DNA from: Parapedobacter pyrenivorans_A
Lineage (GTDB): Bacteria > Bacteroidota > Bacteroidia > Sphingobacteriales > Sphingobacteriaceae
Direction: 5' to 3'
Assembly: GCF_041925275.1 (NCBI RefSeq)
Contig: NZ_JBHEUZ010000009.1
Coordinates: 62,001-126,000 of the forward strand
Length of the DNA stretch: 64,000 nt
Shown: positions 46,447 through 54,631 of the stretch, piece by piece
Numbering within the stretch: the stretch's first letter is position 1
Layout: each line of letters starts with the position of its first letter
Translations under genes and position numbers: made by a program
Notes under the pieces: model-generated
What the model saw: the letters and a program-made list of their open reading frames with translations, nothing else
Databases searched by the model: none
What the model was told of the DNA's origin: nothing

Positions 46447-46725
46447 CATTCGGTGATCAGCGGGAATGTGCTGGTGACCCCGGATGGTAAGCATGTCCCT
46501 TTTTTTGACACGAGCCAAAAAGAGGCCGATCACAAGGCAGCCGCAAGGGACGATAACCGCTACAGGTATGGGGCCATGGCGCAGCGTGCGCTATGGTTAA
46601 AACGCATGGATGCCCTTAAAAAGCAACGCCGGGAGGAGCGCAAGCTCCGGAAAGCCCGGAATAAAGAACTGCGGGATGTTTTTCACCGTGACGTCTACGG
46701 TGAGCCAAAAAAATTCCATGAATAA
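46264..46725 (+). CDS. Secreted small protein with four 15-residue repeats
   Basis: A 153-residue protein: signal peptide ending SASAQAQ, then four tandem units of about 15 residues with consensus VIVNPDGTHSVxxGN, then a lysine/arginine-rich helical tail (KKQRREERKLRKARNKELRD). The regular short beta units suggest a small solenoid or stacked beta-hairpins. AGGAGG lies 8 bases before ATG 46264, which fixes the start; the open frame back to 46111 is not needed. I recognise no family. The first 61 codons are duplicated at 63818. Confidence 0.7.
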   Translation: MSMNKFFTSLITLLACSASAQAQVIVNPDGTHSVAMGNIIVNSDGTHSVRTGDVIVNPNGTHSVISGNVLVTPDGKHVPFFDTSQKEADHKAAARDDNRYRYGAMAQRALWLKRMDALKKQRREERKLRKARNKELRDVFHRDVYGEPKKFHE

Positions 46726-46731
46726 TTTTAT

Positions 46732-46756
46732 TAGTGTAAAAATTACACTATCTTTG
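46732..46756 (+). promoter_or_regulatory. Perfect palindrome overlapping a -7 promoter element
   Basis: TAGTGTAA-AAA-TTACACTA (46732-46750) is a perfect 8-base dyad with a 3-base spacer. Its end overlaps TATCTTTG (46749-46756), an exact TAnnTTTG match. This looks like an operator controlling a promoter. No gene follows: a terminator comes about 35 bases later. Confidence 0.6.
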
Positions 46757-46789
46757 CATCATCATAATTTAGGTTTATAATTGGTTAGT

Positions 46790-46830
46790 AAAGGTTTCCA
46801 TTCTCCCCGTTTGGAAACCTTTCGTTTTTT
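46790..46830 (+). terminator. Strong Rho-independent terminator
   Basis: The 11-base arms AAAGGTTTCCA and TGGAAACCTTT pair perfectly around an 11-base loop and are followed by CGTTTTTT. It can end transcripts of the repeat-protein gene or a very short RNA from the palindromic promoter upstream. Confidence 0.85.
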
Positions 46831-46892
46831 AATCCCCCTACCCCGCTTATCTCTTATGCCATTTCGAGCGTGCGATGGCATCCTCTCTTTCA

Positions 46893-47383
46893 TCAGCATT
46901 TAGCGCGAGACGTACCTACTGGGTTTATAATATTGGTTTTTGGGATAGCTTGATGCTCACAAGGTACAGGCGGTTCCCGTTCAATCCGCTCCAATGCATC
47001 CAAGTTATTATGCGGAAAAGATTTTACATTGGTGGTCAGGCACCCTTCGTATACGCTTGCATGGACAGCCATATCTAAAATGGCCAAATCCTCTTTTTTC
47101 AGCATCGCTTGTAGCGTAGCGCTGTTAGCCGTATATCCTGTTGAATACACAATGGCACTGGCCCGTTTAAAGAACGCCGCGCAATGCTGTCCTCAATCTC
47201 CCGATGGAACAGGTAATGACCACCAATAGGCGGAGATGCTCCTGCTCCGGAACCATATTTTTCAATACCCAAAATTGCCGCTTTCTTCACCAGATGATGC
47301 TGTGTAAACCCAAGGTAATCGTTCGATACCAGACTCACGAACGAACGATGTGGGTTGCCCGGTAAGTTAAGTTCTACAAACAC
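46893..47383 (-). pseudogene. Frameshifted, truncated alpha-oxoamine synthase (BioF/KBL-like) remnant
   Basis: Two minus-strand frames together give part of a PLP-dependent alpha-oxoamine synthase. Upstream: SNDYLGFTQHHLVKKAAIL with YGSGAGASPPIGGHYLFH. Then, after a probable one-base deletion near 47175, in another frame: FFKRASAIVYSTGYTANSAT and DMAVHASVYEGCL ending at LDALERI. The catalytic-lysine half of the enzyme is absent, replaced by unrelated sequence after LERI. The N-terminus is also abnormal. Clearly non-functional. Confidence 0.7.
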
Positions 47384-47489
47384 TTCCTCGACTCTTGCGC
47401 AACTGGTTATTAATATTGGAGAGCTTGCACCTGATAGTCTATCCTTTGCTTATGCTAAATACCTTAACACCAGATGTAACGAGTCGAAT

Positions 47490-48794
47490 TCAATAGTCAA
47501 TTATTTCCAACGTACTTGTTGAATCTGCATATACAGTCTGGTTTCCAGCCCGGAAATCCGGTTTCCCTCCGAATATATTTGCATTTGCATAACTCGGCGA
47601 TGTGGAGGTATTCCGTATACATAATGCATCGAAATTGAATTGATTATTGGAAATGGAAACATAGCCGGAACGTTCCGAAATGTCTATTGCTATTCGCCTC
47701 GGCGATGCGGGTTCCGTAAAGTGATTGTTTGCTATGATGACATCCGTGGCATAGTCACAATTGATATCTCTTGACTCAAAATCAGTTACCGGATCCGTGT
47801 TTCCCAAATAAACGCTGCCAGCTTTGTTACCACCACAATAAAACAGATTATGGCTGATATTCACCTGCCTAATTCCTTTCAGGAAAACGCCGTTTTTCCT
47901 GTAATTGATGTGACTGTTGGTTATCCGGAATGCCGGCTCACCCCATTGGGGGAAATCTTTCAAGTCAATATATACACCATGATCTACCCCCACGATGTAA
48001 GATTTATCAATAATCCCGTCTTCTGGATTTTTCAGAATCGCTTTGTAGGTGATGCCGTATTCGACTTTCCCCCATATATAACAATTCGTGACCAAAGGAC
48101 TGTAACAATCTTCCAAATAAATACCGTGTCCCATCGAAATACCCGCTGTATTTGCTCCGTACCGTGACGTTATCTCGACGCGCTCGAAAGATGGGTACCA
48201 TGCATTATAGCACATAACCCCGTTTTGAAAATAACCAGAGGAGTGCTTTTCGCCCCTAATTAGGACATTCTTTAACTGTAGCATCCTGCTGTGATGATCG
48301 CCCGGGTTTGCGTTATTAAACTCGATAGCAGTACCTTCACCTTCCCTGTTCGCAACGATTGACATATCCCGTATCGTAACCGATAATAAATTGGTTTTCC
48401 CTTTAAAGTAAAGTCCCCCGTCATCATTATCACATACCAGCTCGGTAACATCCTGCCCAGCCCCTCTAATCACTAGTCCCCGGTGAAAATTGTAACCAAA
48501 AAACAGCGTGCTATCAATAGAGACACGCTTTGATATCCGGTATCTACCTGACGGTATGTAAACTTCAATCTGCTTTTTACCGACCGCTGCGGCAAGAATC
48601 GAATCAAATGCCGGTGAACTATCGCCTACTCCCGTGCTATCGGCACCAAAATCTACGATGTTGTAGCTCGCCTGCACTTCTCCATAAATTCCACCTTCTC
48701 CCCCATCCGGTTCAACAATGATTTCGTTGGTGCACGATGTTGTTAGTGTAAAGATCAACAGCACTGCTGCCATCGCATTTAATCTGTTTTTCAT
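47490..48794 (-). CDS. Right-handed beta-helix lipoprotein (pectate-lyase/GH28-like fold)
   Basis: A 434-residue lipoprotein (lipobox in LTTSCTNE). It starts the fold with YNIVDFGADSTGVGDSSPAF, a capping motif of pectate-lyase-superfamily beta-helices, and then has repeated rungs (TIRDMSIVAN, ITNSHINYRKNGVFLKG, VSISNNQFNFD). The fold usually belongs to polysaccharide lyases, polygalacturonases or rhamnogalacturonan-type enzymes; I cannot identify catalytic residues. I chose ATG 48794, which gives the lipoprotein signal. Last gene of PUL2; probably degrades the target glycan at the cell surface. Confidence 0.75.
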   Translation of the reverse strand: MKNRLNAMAAVLLIFTLTTSCTNEIIVEPDGGEGGIYGEVQASYNIVDFGADSTGVGDSSPAFDSILAAAVGKKQIEVYIPSGRYRISKRVSIDSTLFFGYNFHRGLVIRGAGQDVTELVCDNDDGGLYFKGKTNLLSVTIRDMSIVANREGEGTAIEFNNANPGDHHSRMLQLKNVLIRGEKHSSGYFQNGVMCYNAWYPSFERVEITSRYGANTAGISMGHGIYLEDCYSPLVTNCYIWGKVEYGITYKAILKNPEDGIIDKSYIVGVDHGVYIDLKDFPQWGEPAFRITNSHINYRKNGVFLKGIRQVNISHNLFYCGGNKAGSVYLGNTDPVTDFESRDINCDYATDVIIANNHFTEPASPRRIAIDISERSGYVSISNNQFNFDALCIRNTSTSPSYANANIFGGKPDFRAGNQTVYADSTSTLEIIDY

Positions 48795-48837
48795 AATTCT
48801 GGTTCTTTTATGTTTAAAATTTAAATCTGATACTGGT

Positions 48838-51762
48838 TCATTCCTGAAAGATCTCCGGGTACTTCCGGATAAAATAGACCGGTGTGCAGCTCCACGCATG
48901 GCAATAGCTGTTCATCGGATAAAAACCATAGGGGCTCAGGTAATCGTTCCCTTCGTCGAACACTTCCCAGAATGTATCGGCACCTTTTTTTACCATGCTT
49001 CCCCAATACGACGTCAGTTTATCTTTTGCTTCCTTATGAAGCCCGGAATTGATCAGTGCCTGTATATAGTAATGATACAGATACGGCGAATTGGGTTTCA
49101 CCGCATCCGTCCGCTCTTCCAAGGCAAGCAAGACCTCTTTTGCCTCCTCGCCCGTTACCATACCTCCCAGGACCATCCAGATCTGGGATGCATAGGAAAT
49201 CTGCGGATCAAGCGCTCCCGCAAACAGACGATTCTGCCGGTCGTACATCTTATCAAGTGCAGCCCGCACCATCCGATCGGACAACGCAGGCAGGTCGGAT
49301 AATTCGCCCTCGACGCCCAGCTTCGAGGCCAGTGCATACGATTCCTTTAATGCGAACACCAAGAATCCCTGCAGCGCAGCTTCCCTGTGAAGTTTGTCAT
49401 TCCAGTCGAAGAACACCCAATACGCTTTCATTGCCCGGGCGTAGTCAACCAGTCCGTCGCTCATTACCAGATTCCGCACGATCTGTACCTGTTTCCTGGC
49501 CACCGGCCACAGATCCATGACCGTCGCGGTGTCGCCCGTTGCATCCAGGTAATCCTTCAGCGCCGCGTTATACAATAACGCGTATTCCAGCAGGAACCGT
49601 CCCTTCTGGGCATGCGGCTCCGGCCGCTCAAATAATGTCGGATACAGATACCCCGACGTATCGCTGACTCCCGCCAGCAGATAAAGGCACCTCCGGGTCA
49701 GATCCTGCTGCCGATAGGACCGGTTATTGGCCATGGCCTGTAGGTAAAGGTCACCCGTCCAGAGCCGTCGGTCCCTTTTCGGGCCGTCCTCAAAAACCGT
49801 CTGCATGCACTCCCTCAGCGTGAGCAGCCCGATGCTGTCAATGCGTGCGATCAGCGGATCGGTGCCGGCAGCCAAGGCTTCCGGTTTATCCGATGCTGAA
49901 GTGGCTGCCTCGCAGTAAGCCGCATTGAAGGCAAACGCATAGTTCGGCATTCCGATTACTTCGACCTTCACATAGCGGAAAGCCATCCGTCTTTCCACGC
50001 TAACCGTATCCGACATGGTCATTACCGTCACCTCCTCATCCTGCAGCCAGCCCTTTGATAAGGTGCCGGGATACGGATCGAACGGTACGGCCACCTCTGA
50101 TGGTACTTCCCCGAACGTAAACCGTAACTTTACGGGCGCATCGGCCGCCCGATTCAGCGCACGTAACGAAAAGTGAAAGGTTCCGGTTAGATGTTCTCCG
50201 AAATCGAGTACAGCTGCCTTTCCCTTGGAGAAGGGTAAAAGGTAAAATGCATGGATCGGCCGGGGGTTGGTAGCGGCATACCCCTGGAAAGCTTCCGTTG
50301 AAAGGGAAATATCAACCAATCTGACCGGGTATCGCTTCGTGCGGATTAGTTTTGGGGTATTTGCCCGTGCTTTCTCCAGCCACGGTTCGCGCATACCCGC
50401 ATAGTGATCGGGCAGGGAGGCAAGCAGGTCGGAGATTGCTACAAATACGCCTGCCGTCCAGCCCAGGAATTTCGGCATTTCATACTCATTGACGGTATTT
50501 ACTGAACCATCGTCCATGTTGTACTTCTCCCATAAGTGGTTTGTTCGTCCGAAATTCCCCGAAACCGTATGCAGGTATTTTCTGCCGATACGTTCTGCCT
50601 CACGCCGGTAACCGTAGTCGGACAGCCCCTTCACTGCAAGGTAATGTAGTGGCGGCCACCCATTGGGGTTGTCCCATTGATAGGTATAATCGCGGGGGCC
50701 TTCCGCGCAGGTCTTTATCCCATGCGGGGTTTCCAGCAGGCCGAGTGCCGAGACGATGGATGCCGCCTGTTGCTCGTCCGCCAGGCCATTGTACAGCACG
50801 GAAAACTGGGCTGCGGAGATTATGCCGGATTGCCGGTGGTTTACGAAGTCATAGTCCGTGAACAAGCCCGATTCCGGATCCAGCAGGTACCGGTTCATCA
50901 GTACCCTGCGCGCTTCGGCCCTTTGCTCCCACCGGACTGCCTCAGCGGCTTCCCCGAGCAACCGGTAAAACCGGGAGAAGTTCATTTCATACGTATACAG
51001 GTTACTGTTCAGGTCAATCGGATTGAAATCTCCGCATCGGTTACCGAACCGCGGGTTGAAGTCCCAGCCCGATTCGGCTTCTGCCAGCACATGTCCGCCC
51101 ATGCGGATAAGCTCTTCATCGCTCTTTCCTTCCAGCACCCGTTTATCTCCCGAACGGGATGCCCAAAGCTTGGCCATTCCTATTTTCTCTGAGTCAGTAG
51201 CGGAAGAAGCATAGCGGTTCAGGCCGTTGGGCGCCAACCGTTGCGTCATCCAGAACCGGTACTCTTGCTCCAATACCGGAACGGCTTTACGCAGCCAGAC
51301 CGTGTCATGCTCATAATCAAAAATATCGGAGACCATCATACTCAGGTACGGAGGCTGCGAACGGTTCAGCAACCCCTTGCTGCTGCCGTTTGGCATGTAA
51401 CCATATTGGGTTACCAGGTAGAGGATGTTTTCGACATTATTTTTTGCCTGATCCATGTGGCCATCACGCAGCAATCCCAGGTTGGTGAAGTAGGTATCCC
51501 AATAGAACATCGCCCTGAAAGCCGTTTCCCCCTGTACCGTGGGTATACTGTATGGATACGGAAGTTGGATAACCTCGGCGGTCGACGTTGGCGTGCGCAT
51601 CACGGTCCCTTCCCAGTTCTCCAGGATGTAATCACGGGTTTGCTTGATTAAGTCTTCCTTCGGTAAGCGGTCCGCCTGGGCGGAAGAAGATGTCACCTTT
51701 AATAAGAAAAAAAACAGATACACAGATAGCATGGCCCACCGACCTTTTACGTGAAATGTCAT
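48838..51762 (-). CDS. Two-domain glycosidase: GH37 trehalase-like domain fused to GH78-like domain
   Basis: A 974-residue exported protein (signal ending SSSAQ). Residues about 35-480 have trehalase-family (GH37) features: MFYWDTYFTNLGL, the general-acid region ESGWDFNPRF, QWDNPNGWPPLHYLAVKGL, and NEYEMPKFLGWTAGVF with the base Glu. Residues about 500-970 look like GH78: beta modules, then FEDGPKRDRRLWTGDLYLQ (acidic cluster), ending with SYCHAWSCTPVYFIRKYP. Both catalytic domains appear complete. I know of no common enzyme with this pairing. It sits in PUL2 after two sulfatases. A dual action on one glycan is inferred. Confidence 0.8.
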   Translation of the reverse strand: MTFHVKGRWAMLSVYLFFFLLKVTSSSAQADRLPKEDLIKQTRDYILENWEGTVMRTPTSTAEVIQLPYPYSIPTVQGETAFRAMFYWDTYFTNLGLLRDGHMDQAKNNVENILYLVTQYGYMPNGSSKGLLNRSQPPYLSMMVSDIFDYEHDTVWLRKAVPVLEQEYRFWMTQRLAPNGLNRYASSATDSEKIGMAKLWASRSGDKRVLEGKSDEELIRMGGHVLAEAESGWDFNPRFGNRCGDFNPIDLNSNLYTYEMNFSRFYRLLGEAAEAVRWEQRAEARRVLMNRYLLDPESGLFTDYDFVNHRQSGIISAAQFSVLYNGLADEQQAASIVSALGLLETPHGIKTCAEGPRDYTYQWDNPNGWPPLHYLAVKGLSDYGYRREAERIGRKYLHTVSGNFGRTNHLWEKYNMDDGSVNTVNEYEMPKFLGWTAGVFVAISDLLASLPDHYAGMREPWLEKARANTPKLIRTKRYPVRLVDISLSTEAFQGYAATNPRPIHAFYLLPFSKGKAAVLDFGEHLTGTFHFSLRALNRAADAPVKLRFTFGEVPSEVAVPFDPYPGTLSKGWLQDEEVTVMTMSDTVSVERRMAFRYVKVEVIGMPNYAFAFNAAYCEAATSASDKPEALAAGTDPLIARIDSIGLLTLRECMQTVFEDGPKRDRRLWTGDLYLQAMANNRSYRQQDLTRRCLYLLAGVSDTSGYLYPTLFERPEPHAQKGRFLLEYALLYNAALKDYLDATGDTATVMDLWPVARKQVQIVRNLVMSDGLVDYARAMKAYWVFFDWNDKLHREAALQGFLVFALKESYALASKLGVEGELSDLPALSDRMVRAALDKMYDRQNRLFAGALDPQISYASQIWMVLGGMVTGEEAKEVLLALEERTDAVKPNSPYLYHYYIQALINSGLHKEAKDKLTSYWGSMVKKGADTFWEVFDEGNDYLSPYGFYPMNSYCHAWSCTPVYFIRKYPEIFQE

Positions 51763-51792
51763 GTTTCTGAATGTTTGTATAGTTAGTATATG

Positions 51793-53118
51793 TTATAATG
51801 ACATAGCCGAACGAGGTCCGACCGATCGTTCCCATGTGTCCAGTTCTTTAAGCATCCGTTGCACTTTTCCTGGATGCCGAACAGCAATATTATCTATCTC
51901 TCGTAGGTCAGCACGCAGGTTATACAAAGACGTGTCATTGGGACTTACAATAAGTTTAAAATCCCCCGAGCGTACTGCTTTCTCATTGGCTGTACGCCAA
52001 AACAAGGAGCGATTTTTCACTTGACGTCCATTCAGCAGGGTCCCACTGACATCCACTCCATCAAAATGGAGGCTGTGCGGAGCTTGAATGCCACAGATAG
52101 TGAGTACGGTAGGTAAAATATCCATGCTGAGGATCGTTTCATCGGATTCACGAGGTGCGATTTTTCCCTTCCAATACGCAATTCCCGGTACCCGGTGCCC
52201 CCCTTCTGCAAGGCTTCCCTTTTGCCCCTTCAGGGAACCGTTGCTTCCATAAGGCTTTTCACTTCCGTTATCCGACATAAAAATCACCAAGGTGTTATTT
52301 TCTAACTGACTGTCTTCAAGAGTTTGTAGGATACGACCGATGCCTTCGTCCATCACTTCGATCATTTCCCGATAAGTGGCTTCCGGGTCTTCCACCGAAC
52401 CCAAGGGGTTAAACTTTTTCCCGGGAAGACGCTGTGCGGGGTCCTTTCTACCCTGGATAGGAAAATGAGGGGCTTCCTCAGCGACCATCAGGAAAAAGGG
52501 GCGGTCTTTGTGCTGGGTGATAAAGTTTACCGCGTGATTAGCGATCAAGTCCGTCGAATACCCATCTTCATTTATAGCATCGCTGTTATGCCACCAATCA
52601 TACCGCAACGCCGCATCATAGTGGGAATGATAATCCACGTTCCCGCTGAGGTACCCCCTGAATTCATCGAACCCTTGGAGGTTGGGATGATAAAATGGTT
52701 GATAACCTAAATGCCATTTCCCGATCAACCCAGTGGCGTACCCCTCCTGCTGCAATAGTTCTGCAAGGGTGGTATTGGACGTATCTAACCCTCCCCTGCT
52801 TGATTCACCGCGTACCAAAATCACCCCTTCGATCCCCGCACGTTGCTGATAACGGCCAGTTAGCAAGGCCGCACGTGTCGGTGTACAGACGGCACCGTTG
52901 CTATGGAAATCGGTCAACTTGATGCCTTCTGCTGCTAGTCGGTTGATATTCGGTGTTTGGATGCTGGTTCCGCCATAACAGCCAAGATCTCCGTATCCCA
53001 AGTCATCGGCGAGTATCACGATGATATTGGGTTTATCGGGGTTGGGAAGGACGTTATTCGCTAAAATATGGGATGACAAAAGCATTCCAAACGTTGATAT
53101 AATGATTTTTTGTAACAT
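51793..53118 (-). CDS. Exported S1-family sulfatase (CTPTR), GALNS-like
   Basis: A 441-residue sulfatase with a signal peptide (ending SHILAN). The metal-binding block is PNIIVILADDLGYGDLGCYG and the catalytic motif C78-T-P-T-R is followed by AALLTGRYQQRAG. GKWHLGY and FMSDNGSEKPYG complete the active site. The AGIEGV segment after the motif and modest length fit the GALNS/arylsulfatase-A-like branch. It lies between the other PUL2 sulfatase and the GH37-GH78 fusion, in one operon with both. Confidence 0.92.
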   Translation of the reverse strand: MLQKIIISTFGMLLSSHILANNVLPNPDKPNIIVILADDLGYGDLGCYGGTSIQTPNINRLAAEGIKLTDFHSNGAVCTPTRAALLTGRYQQRAGIEGVILVRGESSRGGLDTSNTTLAELLQQEGYATGLIGKWHLGYQPFYHPNLQGFDEFRGYLSGNVDYHSHYDAALRYDWWHNSDAINEDGYSTDLIANHAVNFITQHKDRPFFLMVAEEAPHFPIQGRKDPAQRLPGKKFNPLGSVEDPEATYREMIEVMDEGIGRILQTLEDSQLENNTLVIFMSDNGSEKPYGSNGSLKGQKGSLAEGGHRVPGIAYWKGKIAPRESDETILSMDILPTVLTICGIQAPHSLHFDGVDVSGTLLNGRQVKNRSLFWRTANEKAVRSGDFKLIVSPNDTSLYNLRADLREIDNIAVRHPGKVQRMLKELDTWERSVGPRSAMSL

Positions 53119-53156
53119 AAGATTTTGGGGCCGTAAATGTGATGGAAACTCGGCAG

Positions 53157-54611
53157 CTAAAACGGTCCTTTGTTGTTATTGTGGGTTGCATCGCGGGATG
53201 CCCCCGGCATCTCGCCCTTCACTTTACTGAACCCACCGCCTGGTTTGGCAACCGGATGTGTAAGTACCTTTGGCTCCGTGTCGCCCGTCTCGCGCTGCCA
53301 CCGTCGCAAGACACGTCTCAATTGCCGGATTTGCCGTTTATAGGATGCATTGTTAATCTCATTTCGTATCTGCAGGCTGTCGGATGACATCACATAGAAC
53401 TCCTCCTGCGGTCTTGGCTTTGTAAACGGTTCACGCTGCAGTTCACTTAGCTTTCCACTACTCAGTTGTTTCTCCAACACTCCGTACGATGGGCTCTCCC
53501 GTACATCCATAGACCCTCCATTATCAAATTGTGGCCGACCGTTGTAAACGTATAGATAGTCTTTTGTCCGAACCGCCCGTTCGTAAGCCTCGAAATCATG
53601 CCAGTTGTGTTCTGAAAACACATGGTTGCGGAAGGATAATGATGGATTTTTCAATACAGAAAGAAAGCTCTTTCCCTGCATATCCGGTGAAGGCATCACG
53701 CTGGCCATATCCAGTATCGTCGGCCCGACATCCACTCCGCTGCACAGCGCTTCCGTCACCGCAGTCTGCCCGATACGCTGGGGCCAATACACGATAAAAG
53801 GAACCTTCAGCCCCCGGTCTTGCAACCGGGTCTTGCTGCCTGGAAACGGCCGCCCGTTGTCCGCCATGAAAATGATGACGGTATGATCCAATATCTTTTT
53901 TTTCCGAAGACTATGGACAATCTTTCCTACATAGCTATCCAGCCGGCCGATCTCGTTGTAGTACGACGCGAGGTCTTTCCGCGTCTCGCCGTCGCCCAAC
54001 AGCGTAGGCGGAATCTCTACCTCTCGCTCCGGGTCATGCAGCACATTAAATTGGCTGTCGGCGGACCAGGGCCGATGCGCATCGACCGAGGCCAGCCAGA
54101 GGAAAAAGGGCCTCCCGCTCGCATATGCCGTATCCAACACGTCCATCCATCGCTCCTCACCACCCTCGCCGTTCTTCCGGCCAACTTCCATCCGGTCATA
54201 CGCCCTGGCTGTTTCGGGTCCTTCATGCCACTTGCCAGCAAGCGCCGTATAATAACCCGCTTGCTGCAAAAGCTCGGGAAAAAACGTCAGGTGCGCCGGC
54301 AATGGCTCATGCAGCTCAGCCGCCCCCGTATTGTGCGGGTATCGACCCGTCAATAAGCTGGTCCGGCTCGGGCTGCAGGAACTCGAAGTGACGTACATAT
54401 TATCAAAGCGAATGCCTTGGGAGGATAGGCTATCTATATGAGGCGTTTTCACTTTCGAATTACCATAACAACCAATATCATCGTAGCTGATATCATCGCC
54501 GATAATAAGGATGATATTCGGCTTTAGGCCGGTAGGGTTCCCCTGACCGAACACCATGATTGCCTGCGCAACGCTAAAAGCGACGCAACCTATACATCGT
54601 AAAATATACAT
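53157..54611 (-). CDS. Exported S1-family sulfatase (CSPSR), paralogue of the PUL1 enzyme at 29857
   Basis: A 484-residue sulfatase with signal peptide (ending MVFGQ). Metal-binding block PNIILIIGDDISYDDIGCYG; catalytic motif C79-S-P-S-R then TSLLTGRYPHN; GKWHEGP and FMADNGRPFPG. It is very similar throughout to the sulfatase at 29857-31308, including the GEMPGASRDAT C-terminal tail, so both probably remove the same sulfate group in the SGSH-like manner. First enzyme gene after susCD in PUL2. Confidence 0.92.
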   Translation of the reverse strand: MYILRCIGCVAFSVAQAIMVFGQGNPTGLKPNIILIIGDDISYDDIGCYGNSKVKTPHIDSLSSQGIRFDNMYVTSSSCSPSRTSLLTGRYPHNTGAAELHEPLPAHLTFFPELLQQAGYYTALAGKWHEGPETARAYDRMEVGRKNGEGGEERWMDVLDTAYASGRPFFLWLASVDAHRPWSADSQFNVLHDPEREVEIPPTLLGDGETRKDLASYYNEIGRLDSYVGKIVHSLRKKKILDHTVIIFMADNGRPFPGSKTRLQDRGLKVPFIVYWPQRIGQTAVTEALCSGVDVGPTILDMASVMPSPDMQGKSFLSVLKNPSLSFRNHVFSEHNWHDFEAYERAVRTKDYLYVYNGRPQFDNGGSMDVRESPSYGVLEKQLSSGKLSELQREPFTKPRPQEEFYVMSSDSLQIRNEINNASYKRQIRQLRRVLRRWQRETGDTEPKVLTHPVAKPGGGFSKVKGEMPGASRDATHNNNKGPF

Positions 54612-54631
54612 AGTTAAAAAGATTTCCTAAC

